A stretch of DNA of 64,000 bases from Bugula neritina (GCA_964035545.1 CAXIUT010000230.1:1550001-1614000), one strand, 5' to 3'. Counted from the stretch's first letter, positions 1-12,517 are shown. The notes: a model not told the origin generated them from the letters alone. Made by a program: numbers and translations.

Positions 1-202
1 TACTGCAACATGCCCAAATACACTGCAACACACTGAAACATAAGGCAACATACTGAAATATTTTGCGATGCATTGACATATACTGCAACATACTAAAATA
101 TACTGCAACATACTGCAACATCCTAAAATACACTGTAACATACTGAAATACACTGCAACATCTTGAAAAATACTGCAACATACTTACACGTACGGCAACA
201 TA

Positions 203-1162
203 CTAAAATACACTATAACATATTGAAATATACTGCAACATACTGAAATACAGTATAACATATTGAAATATGCTGTAGCATACTGAAATAAACTGCCACA
301 CACTGAAGTCTACTGTAATATATAGAAATGTACTGTAACATACTGTGACATACTGAAACATACGGCAACATACTGAAATGTACTGCAACATACTGAAATA
401 TACTGCAACAAAGTGCAACGTACTGAAATACACTGTAACATATTGAAATACACTGCGACACATTAAAATATACTGCAACACACTGAAACATACGGCAACA
501 TACCGAAATAAACCGGACACCTTGAAAATTACTGCAACGTACTGAAATATACTGCAAGTGGTGCAACATACCGAAGTACACTGTGACACACTGAAATACA
601 CTGCCACACACTGAAGTATACTGTAATATACAGAAATGTACTGTAACATACTGAAACACACGGCGACATAGTGAAATGTACTGCAACATACTGAAATATA
701 TTGCAACATAGTGCAACATACCGAAACACACTGTAACATAGTGAAATACACTGCAACATATTGAAATATACTGCAACATAACGAAATAAATGGTAAACTA
801 GTGGAATATACTGTAACACAATGAAATTGACTGCTTAAGTTACTGAAATATACTGTAACATACTGAAATACGCTGCCACACACTGAAACATACGGCAACC
901 TACCGAAATAAACTGCGACAGGTTGAAAATTACTGCAACATACTGCAACATACTGAAATACACTGGAACATGTTGAAATACACTGCGAAACATTAAAATA
1001 TACTGTAACACACTGAAACATAGGGCAACATACCGAAGTATACTGCGACATGTTGAAAAATACTGCAACATACTGAAATATACTGCAAGTGGTGCAACAT
1101 ACTGAAAGACACTGGGACACACTGAAATACACTGCAACATACTGCAACATACTGAAATACAC
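203..1162 (-). other. Repeat-derived open frame, not called as a gene
   Basis: This minus-strand frame runs 319 codons without a stop. Its translation is an imperfect repeat of a 20-residue unit resembling VAVYFSMLQYISVCCSIFQY, which is simply the 20-bp satellite dimer read three times (60 bp). The overlapping minus frames at 213-779 and 835-1140 are open too and give the same peptide family. There is no codon-position signal, no conserved domain and no reason to choose its start. I regard it as a by-product of a stop-free repeat. Confidence 0.85.
269..282. repeat. Quasi-palindromic monomer variant (first example of a recurrent box)
   Basis: The 14-mer TATGCTGTAGCATA has 6-bp inverted arms (TATGCT and AGCATA) around a 2-bp spacer. 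It differs from the ordinary satellite TATACTGCAACATA at three positions. The same box recurs dozens of times in the array; checked examples are 2393-2406, 7272-7285, 10203-10216, 21235-21248 and 63428-63441. A spacer variant, TATGCTCTAGCATA, keeps the arms (for example near 1557-1570). Near-misses that break one arm end in AGCACA or AGCAGA. Its function is unknown; a protein-binding site is only a possibility. Confidence 0.75.
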
Positions 1163-1590
1163 TGGAACTTACTGAAATATACTGCGACACATTAAAATAT
1201 ACAGTAACATACTGAAATATACTTCAACATACTGAAACATACGGCAACCTACCGAAATAAACTGCGACACGTTGAAAATTACTGCAACATACTGAAATAT
1301 ACTGCAAGTGGTGCAACATACTGAAATGCATTGTGATACACTGAAATACACTGCAACATACTGCAACATACCACAACATACTGAAATATACTGCGACGCA
1401 TTAAAATATACTGCAACATACTGAAATATACTGCAACGTAGTGCAACGTACTGAAATACACTGTAACATAATGAATTACATTGCAACACATTAAAACATA
1501 CTGCAACATACTGAAATATACTGCAACATACTGAATTACACTCTAACATACTGAAATATGCTCTAGCATACTGAAATACACTGCAACACA

Positions 1591-2660
1591 GTGGAGTATA
1601 CTGTAATACACTGAAATGTACTGCAACATACTGAATTATACTGCAACATACTGCAACGTACTGGAACACACTGTAACATAATGAAATATGCTGTAGGACA
1701 CTGAAATACACTGCAACACCCTGAAGTATACTGTAATATACTGAAATGTTATGCAATGTACTGAAAAATAATGCAACGCGTTGAATTACACTATAACATA
1801 TTCAAATATACCGCAACATACTGAAATGTAGTGTAATGTACAGAAATGAACCCTAACATACTGAAATATACTGTAACACACTGAAACATACTCTAACATA
1901 CCGAAATAGACTGTAACATACTGAAATCTACTGCAACATACTGAAATGTACCGCAACATACTGAAATATGCGGTAGCATATTGAAAGACACTACGATTCA
2001 CTGAAGTATAATGTAATATACGGGAATGTATTGCAACATGCCGAAATAAACTGCAACATACTGAAATAAATGGAACATATTGATATGCACTGCAACACAT
2101 TGAAATATACTGCAACACGCTGAAACATAAGGCAACATAGTGAAATATACTGCGACACATTGAAATATACTGCAACATACTAAAATATACTGCAACATAC
2201 TGCGACATCCTAAAATACACTGTAACATACTGAAATACACTGCAACACCTTGAAAAATACTGCAACATACTTGAACATACTGCAACATACAACCTACTGA
2301 AATATACTGCAACATACTAAAATACACTATAACATATTGAAATATACTGCAACATACTGAAATACACTATAACACATTGAAATATGCTGTAGCATACTGA
2401 AATACACTGCCACACACTGAAGTATACTGTAATATACAGAAATGTACTGTAACATACTGAAACACACGGCAACATACTGAAATGTACTGCAACATACTGA
2501 AATATATTGCAACATAGTGCAACATACTGAAACACACTGTAACATAGTGAAATACACTGCAACATATTGAAATATACTGCAACATAACGAAATAAATGGT
2601 AAACTAGTGGAATATACTGTAACACAATGAAATTGACTGCAAGATACTGAAATATACTGC
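1591..2660. repeat. Duplicated block, copy at the left (partner 9412-10480)
   Basis: This stretch matches 9412-10480 nearly base for base at an offset of 7,821 bp, changing to 7,820 after a 1-bp indel in the AATAAATGG(A)ACATATTG stretch. Shared private variants prove the pairing: GTGGAGTATAC at 1591 and 9412, TTCAAATATACC at 1801 and 9622, and the landmark TACAACCTACTG at about 2288 and 10108. Similarity drops near 2660, where the left copy continues with a different monomer series. It is non-coding satellite. Confidence 0.85.
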
Positions 2661-5301
2661 AAAATACTGAAATATACTGCAACACACTGAAATATACTGA
2701 AACATACAGAAATATACTGCAACATACAGAAGTATACTGCAACAGACTGCAACATACTGAAAAACAGTGTAACATACTGAAAAAGACTGCAACACATTGG
2801 AATATACTGCAACATACTGAAATATGCTGTAGCATACTGAAAGACACTACAACCCACTGAACTATAGTGTAATATACAGAAATGTACTACAACATGCCTA
2901 AATATACTGCAACATACTGAAATACACTACAACATACTGCAACATACTGAAATACACTGTGACACACTGAAATACACTGCAACATACTGCAATATACTGC
3001 AACATACTGAAATATACTGCAACATACTGCAACATACTAAAATACACTGCAACATACTGCAACATAATGAAATACACTGGAACATATTGAAATACACTGC
3101 GACACAGTAAAATATACTGCAACACACTGAAACATACGGCAACATACCGAAATATACTGCGACATGTTGAACAATACTGCGACATACTGAAATATACTGC
3201 AAGTGGTGCAACATACTGAAATACACTGTGACACACTGAAATACACTGCAACACACTGCAACATACTGCAACATACTGAAATACACTGTAACATATTGAA
3301 ATACACTGCAACATACTGCAACATACTGAAATACACTGGAACTTACTGAAATATACTGCGACACATTAAAATATACTGTAACATACTGAAATATACTTCA
3401 ACATACTGCAACATACTCAAATACACTGTAATATACTGAAATACATTGCAACACATTGAAATATACTGCAACATACTGAAACATACTGCAACATACTGAA
3501 ATATACTGCAACATACTTAATTACACTATAACATATTGAAATATACTGCAACATAGTGAATTACACTCTAACATACTGAAATATGCTGTAGCATACTGAG
3601 TTACGCTGCAACACACTGAAGTATACTGTAATATACTGAAATGTACTGCGACATACTGAGTTATACTGCAACATAGTGCAACATACTGAATTACACTGTA
3701 ACATAATGAAATATGCTGTAGCACACTGAAATACACTGCAACACACTGAAGTAAACTGTAATGTACTGAAATGTACTGCAAAATACTGAAAGGTACTGCA
3801 ACATACTGCAACAAACTAAAATACACTGCAACATACTGAAATACATTGCAACACATTAAAATATACTGCAACATACTGAAACATACTGCAACATACTGAA
3901 ATATACTGCAACATACTGAAATACACTATAACATATTGAAATGTACTGCACCATACTGAATTACACTCTAACATAATGAAATATGCTGTAGCATACTGAA
4001 ATACACTGCAACATACTGCAAAAAATTGAAATACACTGGAACATATTGAAATATACTGCAACATACCTAAATGAATGGTAAACTAATGAAATGTACTGTA
4101 ACATAATGAAACATACTCTAGCAGAATGAAAAATACTGCACGAAACTGAAATATACTGGAACATACTGAAATGTACGCAACATACTGAAGTACGCTGCAA
4201 CATACTGATTTATACTGCAAGATACTGCAACATACTGAAATACACTGTAACATACTGAAACACACTGCAAAATACTGCAACATACTGAAATACACTGGAA
4301 CATATTGAAATACACTGCAACACTTTGAAATATGCTTCAACACACTGAAACATACGGCAACATACCGAAATATTCTGCGACACGTTGAAAAACACTGCAA
4401 CATACTGAAACATACTGCAAGTGGTTCAACATACTGAAACACACTGTGAGACACTGAAATATACTGCAACATACTGCAACATACTGCAACATACTGAAAT
4501 ATCCTGCGACATACTGAAATACACTATAACATATTAAAATATACTGCAACATACTGAATTGCACTCTAACGTATTGAAATATGCTGTAGCATACTGAAAT
4601 ACACTGCAACACACTGAAGTATACTGTAATACACTGAAATGTACTGCAATATACTGAAATATACTGCAACATCTTGCAACATACTGAAATACACTGTAAC
4701 ATAATGAAGTACACTGCAACATACTGAAATGCACTGGAACATATTGGAATGCACTGCAACACATCGAAATATACTGCAACACACTGAAACGTACATCAAC
4801 ATACTGAAATATACTGCGACACATTAAAATATACTGCAACACACTTAAATATACTGCAACATACAGAACTATACAGCAACATACAGAAATATACTGCAAC
4901 AGACTGCAACATACTGAAAAACAGTGTCACATACTGAAATACACTGCAACAAATTAGAATATACTGCAACATACTGAAATATGCTCTAACATACTGAAAG
5001 ACACTACAACTTACTGAATAGTAGTGTAATATACGGAAAAGTACTGCGACATGCCTAGATATACTGCAACATACTGAAATACACTACAACATACTGCAAC
5101 ATACTGAAATACACTGTGACACACTGAAATACACTGCAACATACTGCAATATACTGCAACATACTGAAATACACTGCAACACATTAGAATATACTGCAAC
5201 ATACTGAAATATACTGCAACATACTGACATACACTACAACATACTGCAACATACTGGAATACACTGGAACACATTGAAATATACTGCAACATACTGAAAT
5301 A

Positions 5302-5617
5302 CACAGGATAGTTGAGGGCAACCTTTTAGCTGCAACTGCCTTGCTGAGGTTTGCATTGTAATCATATAAGAATTCAGTACCAGTAAAATAAAATCTCACC
5401 GAATTGTGCTAGAGTCAAAATTTAAAAACTATGTTGTAGATCCTGTTTTTTCCCAGTGCAACTTTTTGGAATTTCCAATTTTCATTTTTTTTGCAAAGTT
5501 ATAGACAAAAAACTGCCCAATTTTGGTCAAATTTGCCTGAAAGGCTGACTTTTCAGTACCAGTAAAATATTTCAGCCGCAAAAGATGATATCTGAATAAA
5601 ACTTGCACTGCTGGAAT
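5302..5617. mobile_element. Right-truncated copy of the CACAGGATAG-ended DNA transposon
   Basis: This non-satellite island starts with the transposon terminus CACAGGATAGTTGAGGGCA, one base different from the terminus of the full element at 11760. It follows that element for about 316 bp with roughly two dozen differences in my hand alignment, including one 1-bp indel. It then stops at CTGCTGGAAT, where the full element continues with CCTGAG, and satellite resumes at once with ATACTGCAAC. The right half and right inverted repeat are missing. Satellite elsewhere contains CTGGAATATACTG (for example near 18288), so the breakpoint has short homology to satellite. It encodes nothing recognisable. 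Confidence 0.88.
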
Positions 5618-6791
5618 ATACTGCAACATACTGAAATATACTGCAAGATACCGCAACATACTGAAATCCACTGTAACATACTGAAATACACTGCAACATA
5701 CTGCAATATACTGAATTACATTGGAACATATTGAAATACACTGCAACACTTTGAAATATACTGCAACACAATGAAACATACGGCAACATACTGAAATATT
5801 CTGCAACATACTGCAACATACTAAAATACACTGTAACATACTGAAATACATTGCAAAACAATAAAATATACTGCAACATACTAAAACATACTGCAACATA
5901 CTGAAAATAACTGCAACATACTGAATTACACTCTAACATACTGAAATATGGTGTAGCATACTGAAATACACTGCAACACACTGCAGTATACTGTAATATA
6001 CAGAAATGTACTGCAACATACTGAATTATACTGCAACATACTGCAACATACTGAAATACACTGTAACATAACGAAATACACTGCAACACATTGAAATATA
6101 CTGCAACATACTGAAATGATTGGTAAACTAGTGAAATGTACTGTAACATAATGAAACATACCGGAACATTCTGCAACATAATGAAATATACTGTAGCACA
6201 CTGAAATATACTGCACGATACTGAAATATACTGTAACATACTGAAATGTACGCAACATACTGAAATACGCTGCAACATACTGATTTATACTGCAAGATAC
6301 TGCAACATACTGAATTCCACTGTAACATACTGAAATACACTGCAACATACTGCAAGATATTGCAACATACTGAAATACACTGTAACATATTGAAATACAT
6401 TGCATCATACTGCAACATACTGAATGACACTGAAACATATTGATATACACTACAACACATTGAAATACACTGCAACACACGGAAACATAAGGCAACATAC
6501 TGAAATATACTGCGACACATTGAAATATACTGCAACATAATAAAATATACTCCAACATACTGCAACGTCTTAAAATACACTGTAACATACTGAAATACAC
6601 TGCATTACATTGAAAATTACTGCAACATACTGAAAGATACGGCAACATACTGAAATATACTGCAACATACTGAAATACACTATAACATAATGAAATATAC
6701 TGCAACATACTGAAATACACTATAACATATTGAAATATGCTGTAGCATACTGAAACACACTGCAACACACTGGTGTATACTGTTATATGCA

Positions 6792-8838
6792 GAAACATAC
6801 TCTAACATACCGAAATAGACTGTAACATACTGAAATCTACTGCAACATACTGAAATGTACCGCAACATACTGAAATATGCTGTAGCATATTGAAAGACAC
6901 TACGATTCACTGAAGTATAGTGTAATATACGGGAATGTATTGCAACATGCCGAAATAAACTGCAACATACTGAAATAAATGGAACATATTGATATGCACT
7001 GCAACACATTGAAATATACTGCAACACGCTGAAACATAAGGCAACATAGTGAAATATACTGCAACATACTAAAATATACTGCAACATACTGCGACATCCT
7101 AAAATACACTGTAACATACTGAAATACACTGCAACACCTTGAAAAATACTGCAACATACTTAAACATACTGCAACATACAACCTACTGAAATATACTGCA
7201 ACATACTAAAATACACTATAACATATTGAAATATACTGCAACATACTGAAATACACTATAACACATTGAAATATGCTGTAGCATACTGAAATACACTGCC
7301 ACACACTGAAGTATACTGTAATATACAGAAATGTACTGTAACATACTGTAACATACTGAAACATACGGCAACATACTGAAATGTACTGCAACATACTGAA
7401 ATATATTGCAACATAGTGCAACATACTGAAACACACGGTAACATAGTGAAATACACTGCAACATATTGAAATATACTGCAACATAACGAAATAAATGGTA
7501 AACTAGTGGAATATACTGTAACACAATGAAATTGACTGCAAGATACTGAAATATACTGTAAAATACTGAAATACGCTGCCAGACACTGAAACATACGGCA
7601 ACCTACCGAAATAAACTGCGACACGTTGAAAATTACTGCAACATACTGGAATATACTGCAACATACTGCAACATACTGAAATACACTGGAACATGTTGAA
7701 ATACACTGCGAAACATTAAAATATACTGTAACACACTGAAACATAGGGCAACATACCGAAGTATACTGCGACATGTTGAAAAATACTGCAACATACTGAA
7801 ATATACTGCAAGTGGTGCAACATACTGAAAGACACTGGGACACACTGAAATACACTGCAATATACTGCAACATACTGAAATACACTGGAACTTACTGAAA
7901 TATACTGCGACACATTAAAATATACAGTAACATACTGAAATATACTTCAACATACTGAAACATACGGCGACCTACCGAAACATACTGCGACACGTTGAAA
8001 ATTACTGCAACATACTGAAATATACTGCAAGTGGTGCAACATACTGAAATACATTGTGACACACTGAAATACACTGCAACATACTGCAACATACCACAAC
8101 ATACTGAAATATACTGCGACGCATTAAAATATACTGCAACATACTGAAGTATACTGCAACATACTAAAACACACTGCAACATACTGAAATACATTGCAAC
8201 ACATTAAAACATAGTGCAACATACTGAAACGTACTGCAACATACTGAAATATACTGCAACATACTGAAATACTTTATAACATATTGAAATATACTGCAAC
8301 ATACTGAATTACACTCTAACATACTGAAATATGCTGTAGCATACTGAAATACACTGCACCACATTGAAATATACTGCAGAATACCGAAATGAATGGTAAA
8401 CTAACGAAATAAACTGTAACATAATGAAACATACCGGAACATACTGCTACATAATAAAATATACTGTAACGCACTGAAATACACTGCAAGATACTGAAAT
8501 ATACTGCAACATACTGAAACGTACGCAACATACTAAAATACGCCGCAGCATACCGTAATATACTGCAAGATACTGCAAAACACTGAGTACACTGTGTCAT
8601 ACTGAAATACACTGCAACATACCGCAAGATATTGCAACATACTGAAATACACTGTAACATATTGAAATACATTGCATCATACTGCAACATACTGAATGAC
8701 ACTGAAACATATTGATATACACTACAACACATTGAAATACACTGCAACACACGGAAACATAAGGCAACATACTGAAATATACTGCGACACATTGAAATAT
8801 ACTGCAACATAATAAAATATACTCCAACATACTGCAAC
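6792..8838. repeat. About 2.92-kb higher-order repeat, copy 1
   Basis: This block pairs with 9704-11759. The offset starts at 2,912 bp. It becomes 2,931 after roughly one 20-bp dimer is missing here near 7051, and 2,921 after a 10-bp monomer is present here near 7341 but absent from the partner. Those whole-monomer and whole-dimer differences are the expected slippage products. The right boundary used here, ending GCAAC at 8838, matches the exact base where the transposon interrupts the partner copy at 11759. Confidence 0.85.
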
Positions 8839-9411
8839 GTCTTAAAATACACTGTAACATACTGAAATACACTGCATTACATTGAAAATTACTGCAACAT
8901 ACTGAAAGATACGGCAACATACTGAAATATACTGCAACATACTGAAATACACTATAACATATTGAAATATACTGCAACATACTGAAATACACTATAACAT
9001 ATTGAAATATGCTGTAGCATACTGAAACACACTGCAACACACTGGTGTATACTGTTATATGCAGAAATGTACTGTAACATACTGAAACATACGGCAACAT
9101 ACTGAAATGTACTGAAACATACTGAAATATACTGCAACAAACTGATATACACTGGAACTTACTGAAATATCCTGCCACACATTAAAATATACAGTAACAT
9201 ACTGAAATATACTTCAACATACTGCAACATACTAAAATACACTGTAACATACTGAAATACATTGCAACACATTGAAATATACTGCAACATACTGAAATAT
9301 ACTGCAACATTCTGAATTACACTATAACATATTGAAATATACTGCAACATACTGAATTACATTCTAACAAACTGAAATATGCTGTAGCAGACTGAATTAC
9401 ACTGCAACACA

Positions 9412-10480
9412 GTGGAGTATACTGTAATACACTGAAATGTACTGCAACATACTGAATTATACTGCAACATACTGCAACGTACTGGAACACACTGTAACAT
9501 AATGAAATATGCTGTAGGACACTGAAATACACTGCAACACCCTGAAGTATACTGTAATATACTGAAATGTTATGCAATGTACTGAAAAATAATGCAACGC
9601 GTTGAATTACACTATAACATATTCAAATATACCGCAACATACTGAAATGTAGTGTAATATACAGAAATGAACTGTAACATACTGAAATATACTGTAACAC
9701 ACTGAAACATACTCTAACATACCGAAATAGACTGTAACATACTGAAATCTACTGCAACATACTGAAATGTACCGCAACATACTGAAATATGCTGTAGCAT
9801 ATTGAAAGACACTACGATTCACTGAAGTATAGTGTAATATACGGGAATGTATTGCAACATGCCGAAATAAACTGCAACATACTGAAATAAATGGACATAT
9901 TGATATGCACTGCAACACATTGAAATATACTGCAACACGCTGAAACATAAGGCAACATGGTGAAATATACTGCGACACATTGAAATATACTGCAACATAC
10001 TAAAATATACTGCAACATACTGCGACATCCTAAAATACACTGTAACATACTGAAATACACTGCAACACCTTGAAAAATACTGCAACATACTTAAACATAC
10101 TGCAACATACAACCTACTGAAATATACTGCAACATACTAAAATACACTATAACATATTGAAATATACTTCAACATACTGAAATACACTATAACACATTGA
10201 AATATGCTGTAGCATACTGAAATACACTGCCACACACTGAAGTATACTGTAATATACAGAAATGTACTGTAACATACTGAAACACACGGCAACATACTGA
10301 AATGTACTGCAACATACTGAAATATATTGCAACATAGTGCAACATACTGAAACACACTGTAACATAGTGAAATACACTGCAACATATTGAAATATACTGC
10401 AACATAACGAAAATAATGGTAAACTAGTGGAATATACTGTAACACAATGAAATTGACTGCAAGATACTGAAATATACTGT
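9412..10480. repeat. Duplicated block, copy at the right (partner 1591-2660)
   Basis: This is the partner of 1591-2660 at an offset of about 7,821 bp, recognised by the same private variants. It overlaps the start of the second 2.92-kb higher-order copy, so the block boundaries of successive duplications are not the same. That nesting argues for several independent amplification events rather than one regular higher-order unit. Confidence 0.82.
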
Positions 10481-11759
10481 AAAATACTGAAATACGCTGC
10501 CACACACTGAAACATACGGCAACCCACCGAAATAAACTGCGACACGTTGAAAATTACTGCAACATACTGAAATATACTGCAACATACTGCAACATACTGA
10601 AATACACTGGAACATGTTGAAATACACTGCGAAACATTAAAATATACTGTAACACACTGAAACATAGGGCAACATACCGAAGTATACTGCGACATGTTGA
10701 AAAATACTGCAACATACTGAAATATACTGCAAGTGGTGCAACATACTGAAAGACACTGGGACACACTGAAATACACTGCAATATACTGCAACATACTGAA
10801 ATACACTGGAACTTACTGAAATATACTGCGACACATTAAAATATACAGTAACATACTGAAATATACTTCAACATACTGAAACATACGGCGACCTACCGAA
10901 ATATACTGCGACACGTTGAAAATTACTGCAACATACTGAAATATACTGCAAGTGGTGCAACATACTGAAATACATTGTGACACACTGAAATACACTGCAA
11001 CATACTGCAACATACCACAACATACTGAAATATACTGCGACGCATTAAAACATACTGCAACATACTGAAGTATACTGCAACATACTAAAACACACTGCAA
11101 CATACTGAAATACATTGCAACACATTAAAACATAGTGCAACATACTGAAACGTACTGCAACATACTGAAATATACTGCAACATACTGAAATACTTTATAA
11201 CATATTGAAATATACTGCAACATACTGAATTACACTCTAACATACTGAAATATGCTGTAGCATACTGAAATACACTGCACCACATTGAAATATACTGCAG
11301 AATACCGAAATGAATTGTAAACTAACGAAATAAACTGTAACATAATGAAACATACCGGAACATACTGCTACATAATAAAATATACTGTAACGCACTGAAA
11401 TACACTGCAAGATACTGAAATATACTGCAACATACTGAAACGTACGCAACATACTAAAATACGCCGCAGCATACCGTAATATACTGCAAGATACTGCAAA
11501 ACACTGAGTACACTGTGTCATACTGAAATACACTGCAACATACTGCAAGATATTGCAACATACTGAAATACACTGTAACATATTGAAATACATTGCATCA
11601 TACTGCAACATACTGAATGACACTGAAACATATTGATATACACTACAACACATTGAAATACACTGCAACACACGGAAACATAAGGCAACATACTGAAATA
11701 TACTGCGACACATTGAAATATACTGCAACATAATAAAATATACTCCAACATACTGCAAC
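9704..11759. repeat. About 2.92-kb higher-order repeat, copy 2, interrupted by a transposon at its right end
   Basis: This copy parallels 6792-8838 through the series ending ACTCCAACATACTGCAAC, where the transposon begins. After the transposon, satellite resumes with ACGTCTTAAAATACACTGTA, which is the sequence that follows the same point in copy 1 (8837 onward). Copy 1 therefore serves as the empty site. The match right of the transposon runs only to about 12.6 kb before the array changes to another block. Confidence 0.85.
11758..11759. repeat. Left half of the apparent 2-bp target-site duplication (AC)
   Basis: The left flank ends GCAAC and the right flank begins ACGTCT. The uninterrupted paralogue at 8834-8842 reads GCAACGTCT, so the dinucleotide AC is present once there and twice around the insertion. 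Two bases are too few to exclude coincidence. Confidence 0.6.
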
Positions 11760-11783
11760 CACAGGATAGTTAAGGGCAACCTT
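11760..11783 (+). repeat. Left terminal inverted repeat of the transposon
   Basis: These 24 bp are the left terminal inverted repeat. Positions 1-19 pair perfectly with the right end; position 20 is mismatched (A here, T in the reverse complement of the right end); positions 21-24 (CCTT) match again. Confidence 0.93.
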
Positions 11784-11830
11784 TTAGCTGCAATTGCCTT
11801 GCTGAGGTTTGCATTGTAATCATATAAGAA

Positions 11831-12130
11831 TTCAGTACCAGTAAAATAAAATCTCACCTAATTGTGCTAGAGTCAAAATTTAAAAACTATGTTGTAGATC
11901 TTCTTTTTCTCCAGTGTAAGTTTTTTGGAAATTTCAATTTTCATTTTTTTTGCGAAGTTATAGACAAAAAACTGCCGAATTTTGGCCAATTTTGCCTGAA
12001 AAGCTGACTTTTCAGTACCAGTAAAAAGTCTCAGCAGCAAAGCATGATATCTGAATAAAAATTGCACTGCTGGAATCCTGAGATATTTCTCCAGTGTAAG
12101 TTTTTTTCTTTTTGCAATAACTCTGCTAGA
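11831..12130. repeat. Imperfect 180-bp tandem duplication inside the transposon
   Basis: TTCAGTACCAGTAAAA occurs at 11831 and again at 12011. CTCCAGTGTAAGTTTTTT occurs at about 11909 and again at about 12089. Both pairs are exactly 180 bp apart, so the left half of the element contains an old, diverged internal duplication. The truncated copy has the same structure (TTCAGTACCA at 5373 and 5552, 179 bp apart), so it predates the split of the two copies. Confidence 0.8.
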
Positions 12131-12491
12131 TTGCTCATAAATTAGTGATTTATACACTGAAAATGCCATATTTTCTCATAAGAAACTAGCAGCGCGCAGC
12201 ACTTCACGCTTCACTGAGCACGTAGGGATGAGAAGATATTGGCGCCTACATAATAATTACAGGCTAGCTAGCTGGCAGGCTATAATGAATAGCTTGCTTT
12301 GTACTTTGTTTATGTAGCACCAATAATGGAATGTTGATAGATAACGCAGCCCTAACGAAGGTTGCTGCTTATTGGTTGTAGTTTAATCTTAGGCTAAACA
12401 ATTACAAGTAGGCAACACGCATGCCACCCGCAGAGCAATATTATTCAAGAACCCGAACTACATTTTGAGAGAAATTTATGATATTCTTAGT

Positions 12492-12515
12492 AAGGATGCC
12501 CTTAACTATCCTGTG
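12492..12515 (-). repeat. Right terminal inverted repeat of the transposon
   Basis: This is the reverse complement of 11760-11783 with one mismatch. The outermost bases are CTATCCTGTG reading toward the right flank. The truncated copy at 5302 has lost this end. Confidence 0.93.
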
Positions 12516-12517
12516 AC
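12516..12517. repeat. Right half of the apparent 2-bp target-site duplication (AC)
   Basis: AC here repeats the AC at 11758-11759. The following GTCTTAAAATACACTG is the direct continuation seen in the empty paralogue near 8839. Confidence 0.6.

Larger units (their letters stand above)
1..5301. repeat. Satellite array, left segment
   Basis: This is continuous tandem satellite built of alternating 10-bp monomers TACTGAAATA and TACTGCAACA. Frequent variants are TACACTG, CGACAC, ATTAAAA and GTAATA forms. Both strands were read and no gene, RNA gene or unique sequence is visible. Between about 2.7 and 5.3 kb the copies match other parts of the window less closely than copies right of 18 kb match each other, so this end looks older or less homogenised. 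The segment begins inside the repeat, so the array extends leftward beyond the window. It ends abruptly at the transposon end at 5302. Confidence 0.97.
5618..11759. repeat. Satellite array, middle segment between the two transposon copies
   Basis: This is uninterrupted 10/20-bp satellite. From about 6.8 kb onward it holds two successive copies of a roughly 2.92-kb higher-order unit, at 6792-8838 and 9704-11759. The part from 5618 to about 6.7 kb contains more private variants. Phase-shifting 9-bp monomers are present, such as GTACGCAAC near 6248 and 8521 and the GTGGTGCAAC junction near 7810 and 8028. No gene or RNA is visible on either strand. Confidence 0.96.
11760..12515. mobile_element. 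Complete 756-bp non-autonomous DNA transposon (MITE-like)
   Basis: This is the largest non-satellite sequence in the window. It begins CACAGGATAGTTAAGGGCA and ends with the exact reverse complement of those 19 bases; with one mismatch the terminal inverted repeats reach 24 bp. The empty-site comparison with 8837 supports insertion into a pre-existing satellite copy. The left half is AT-rich with T-tracts and a 180-bp internal duplication. The right half (about 12077-12490) is unique in the window and includes GGCTAGCTAGCTGGC near 12262. A 98-codon minus-strand frame at 11873-12169 shows no transposase motif and I do not call it. It would depend on a transposase supplied elsewhere. The superfamily is unassigned: the ends are not TA, TTAA or CACTA type. 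Confidence 0.9.

Noticed and set aside
5302-5617. Truncated island as a solo LTR or a LINE/SINE 3' end
   Set aside because: Its start matches an inverted-repeat terminus whose full copy at 11760 has a matching inverted right end. There is no TG...CA LTR pairing, poly(A) tail or polymerase III box.
11873-12169. 98-codon minus-strand frame inside the transposon as a transposase remnant
   Set aside because: It is Lys/Phe-rich sequence from AT-rich DNA, with no catalytic or DNA-binding motif. It spans the internal 180-bp duplication, which makes its own peptide repetitive.
12241-12280. GGCGCC and CTAGCTAGCT region in the transposon as a promoter or replication origin
   Set aside because: Only short palindromic words are present; no TATA-initiator spacing or known origin motif supports a call.
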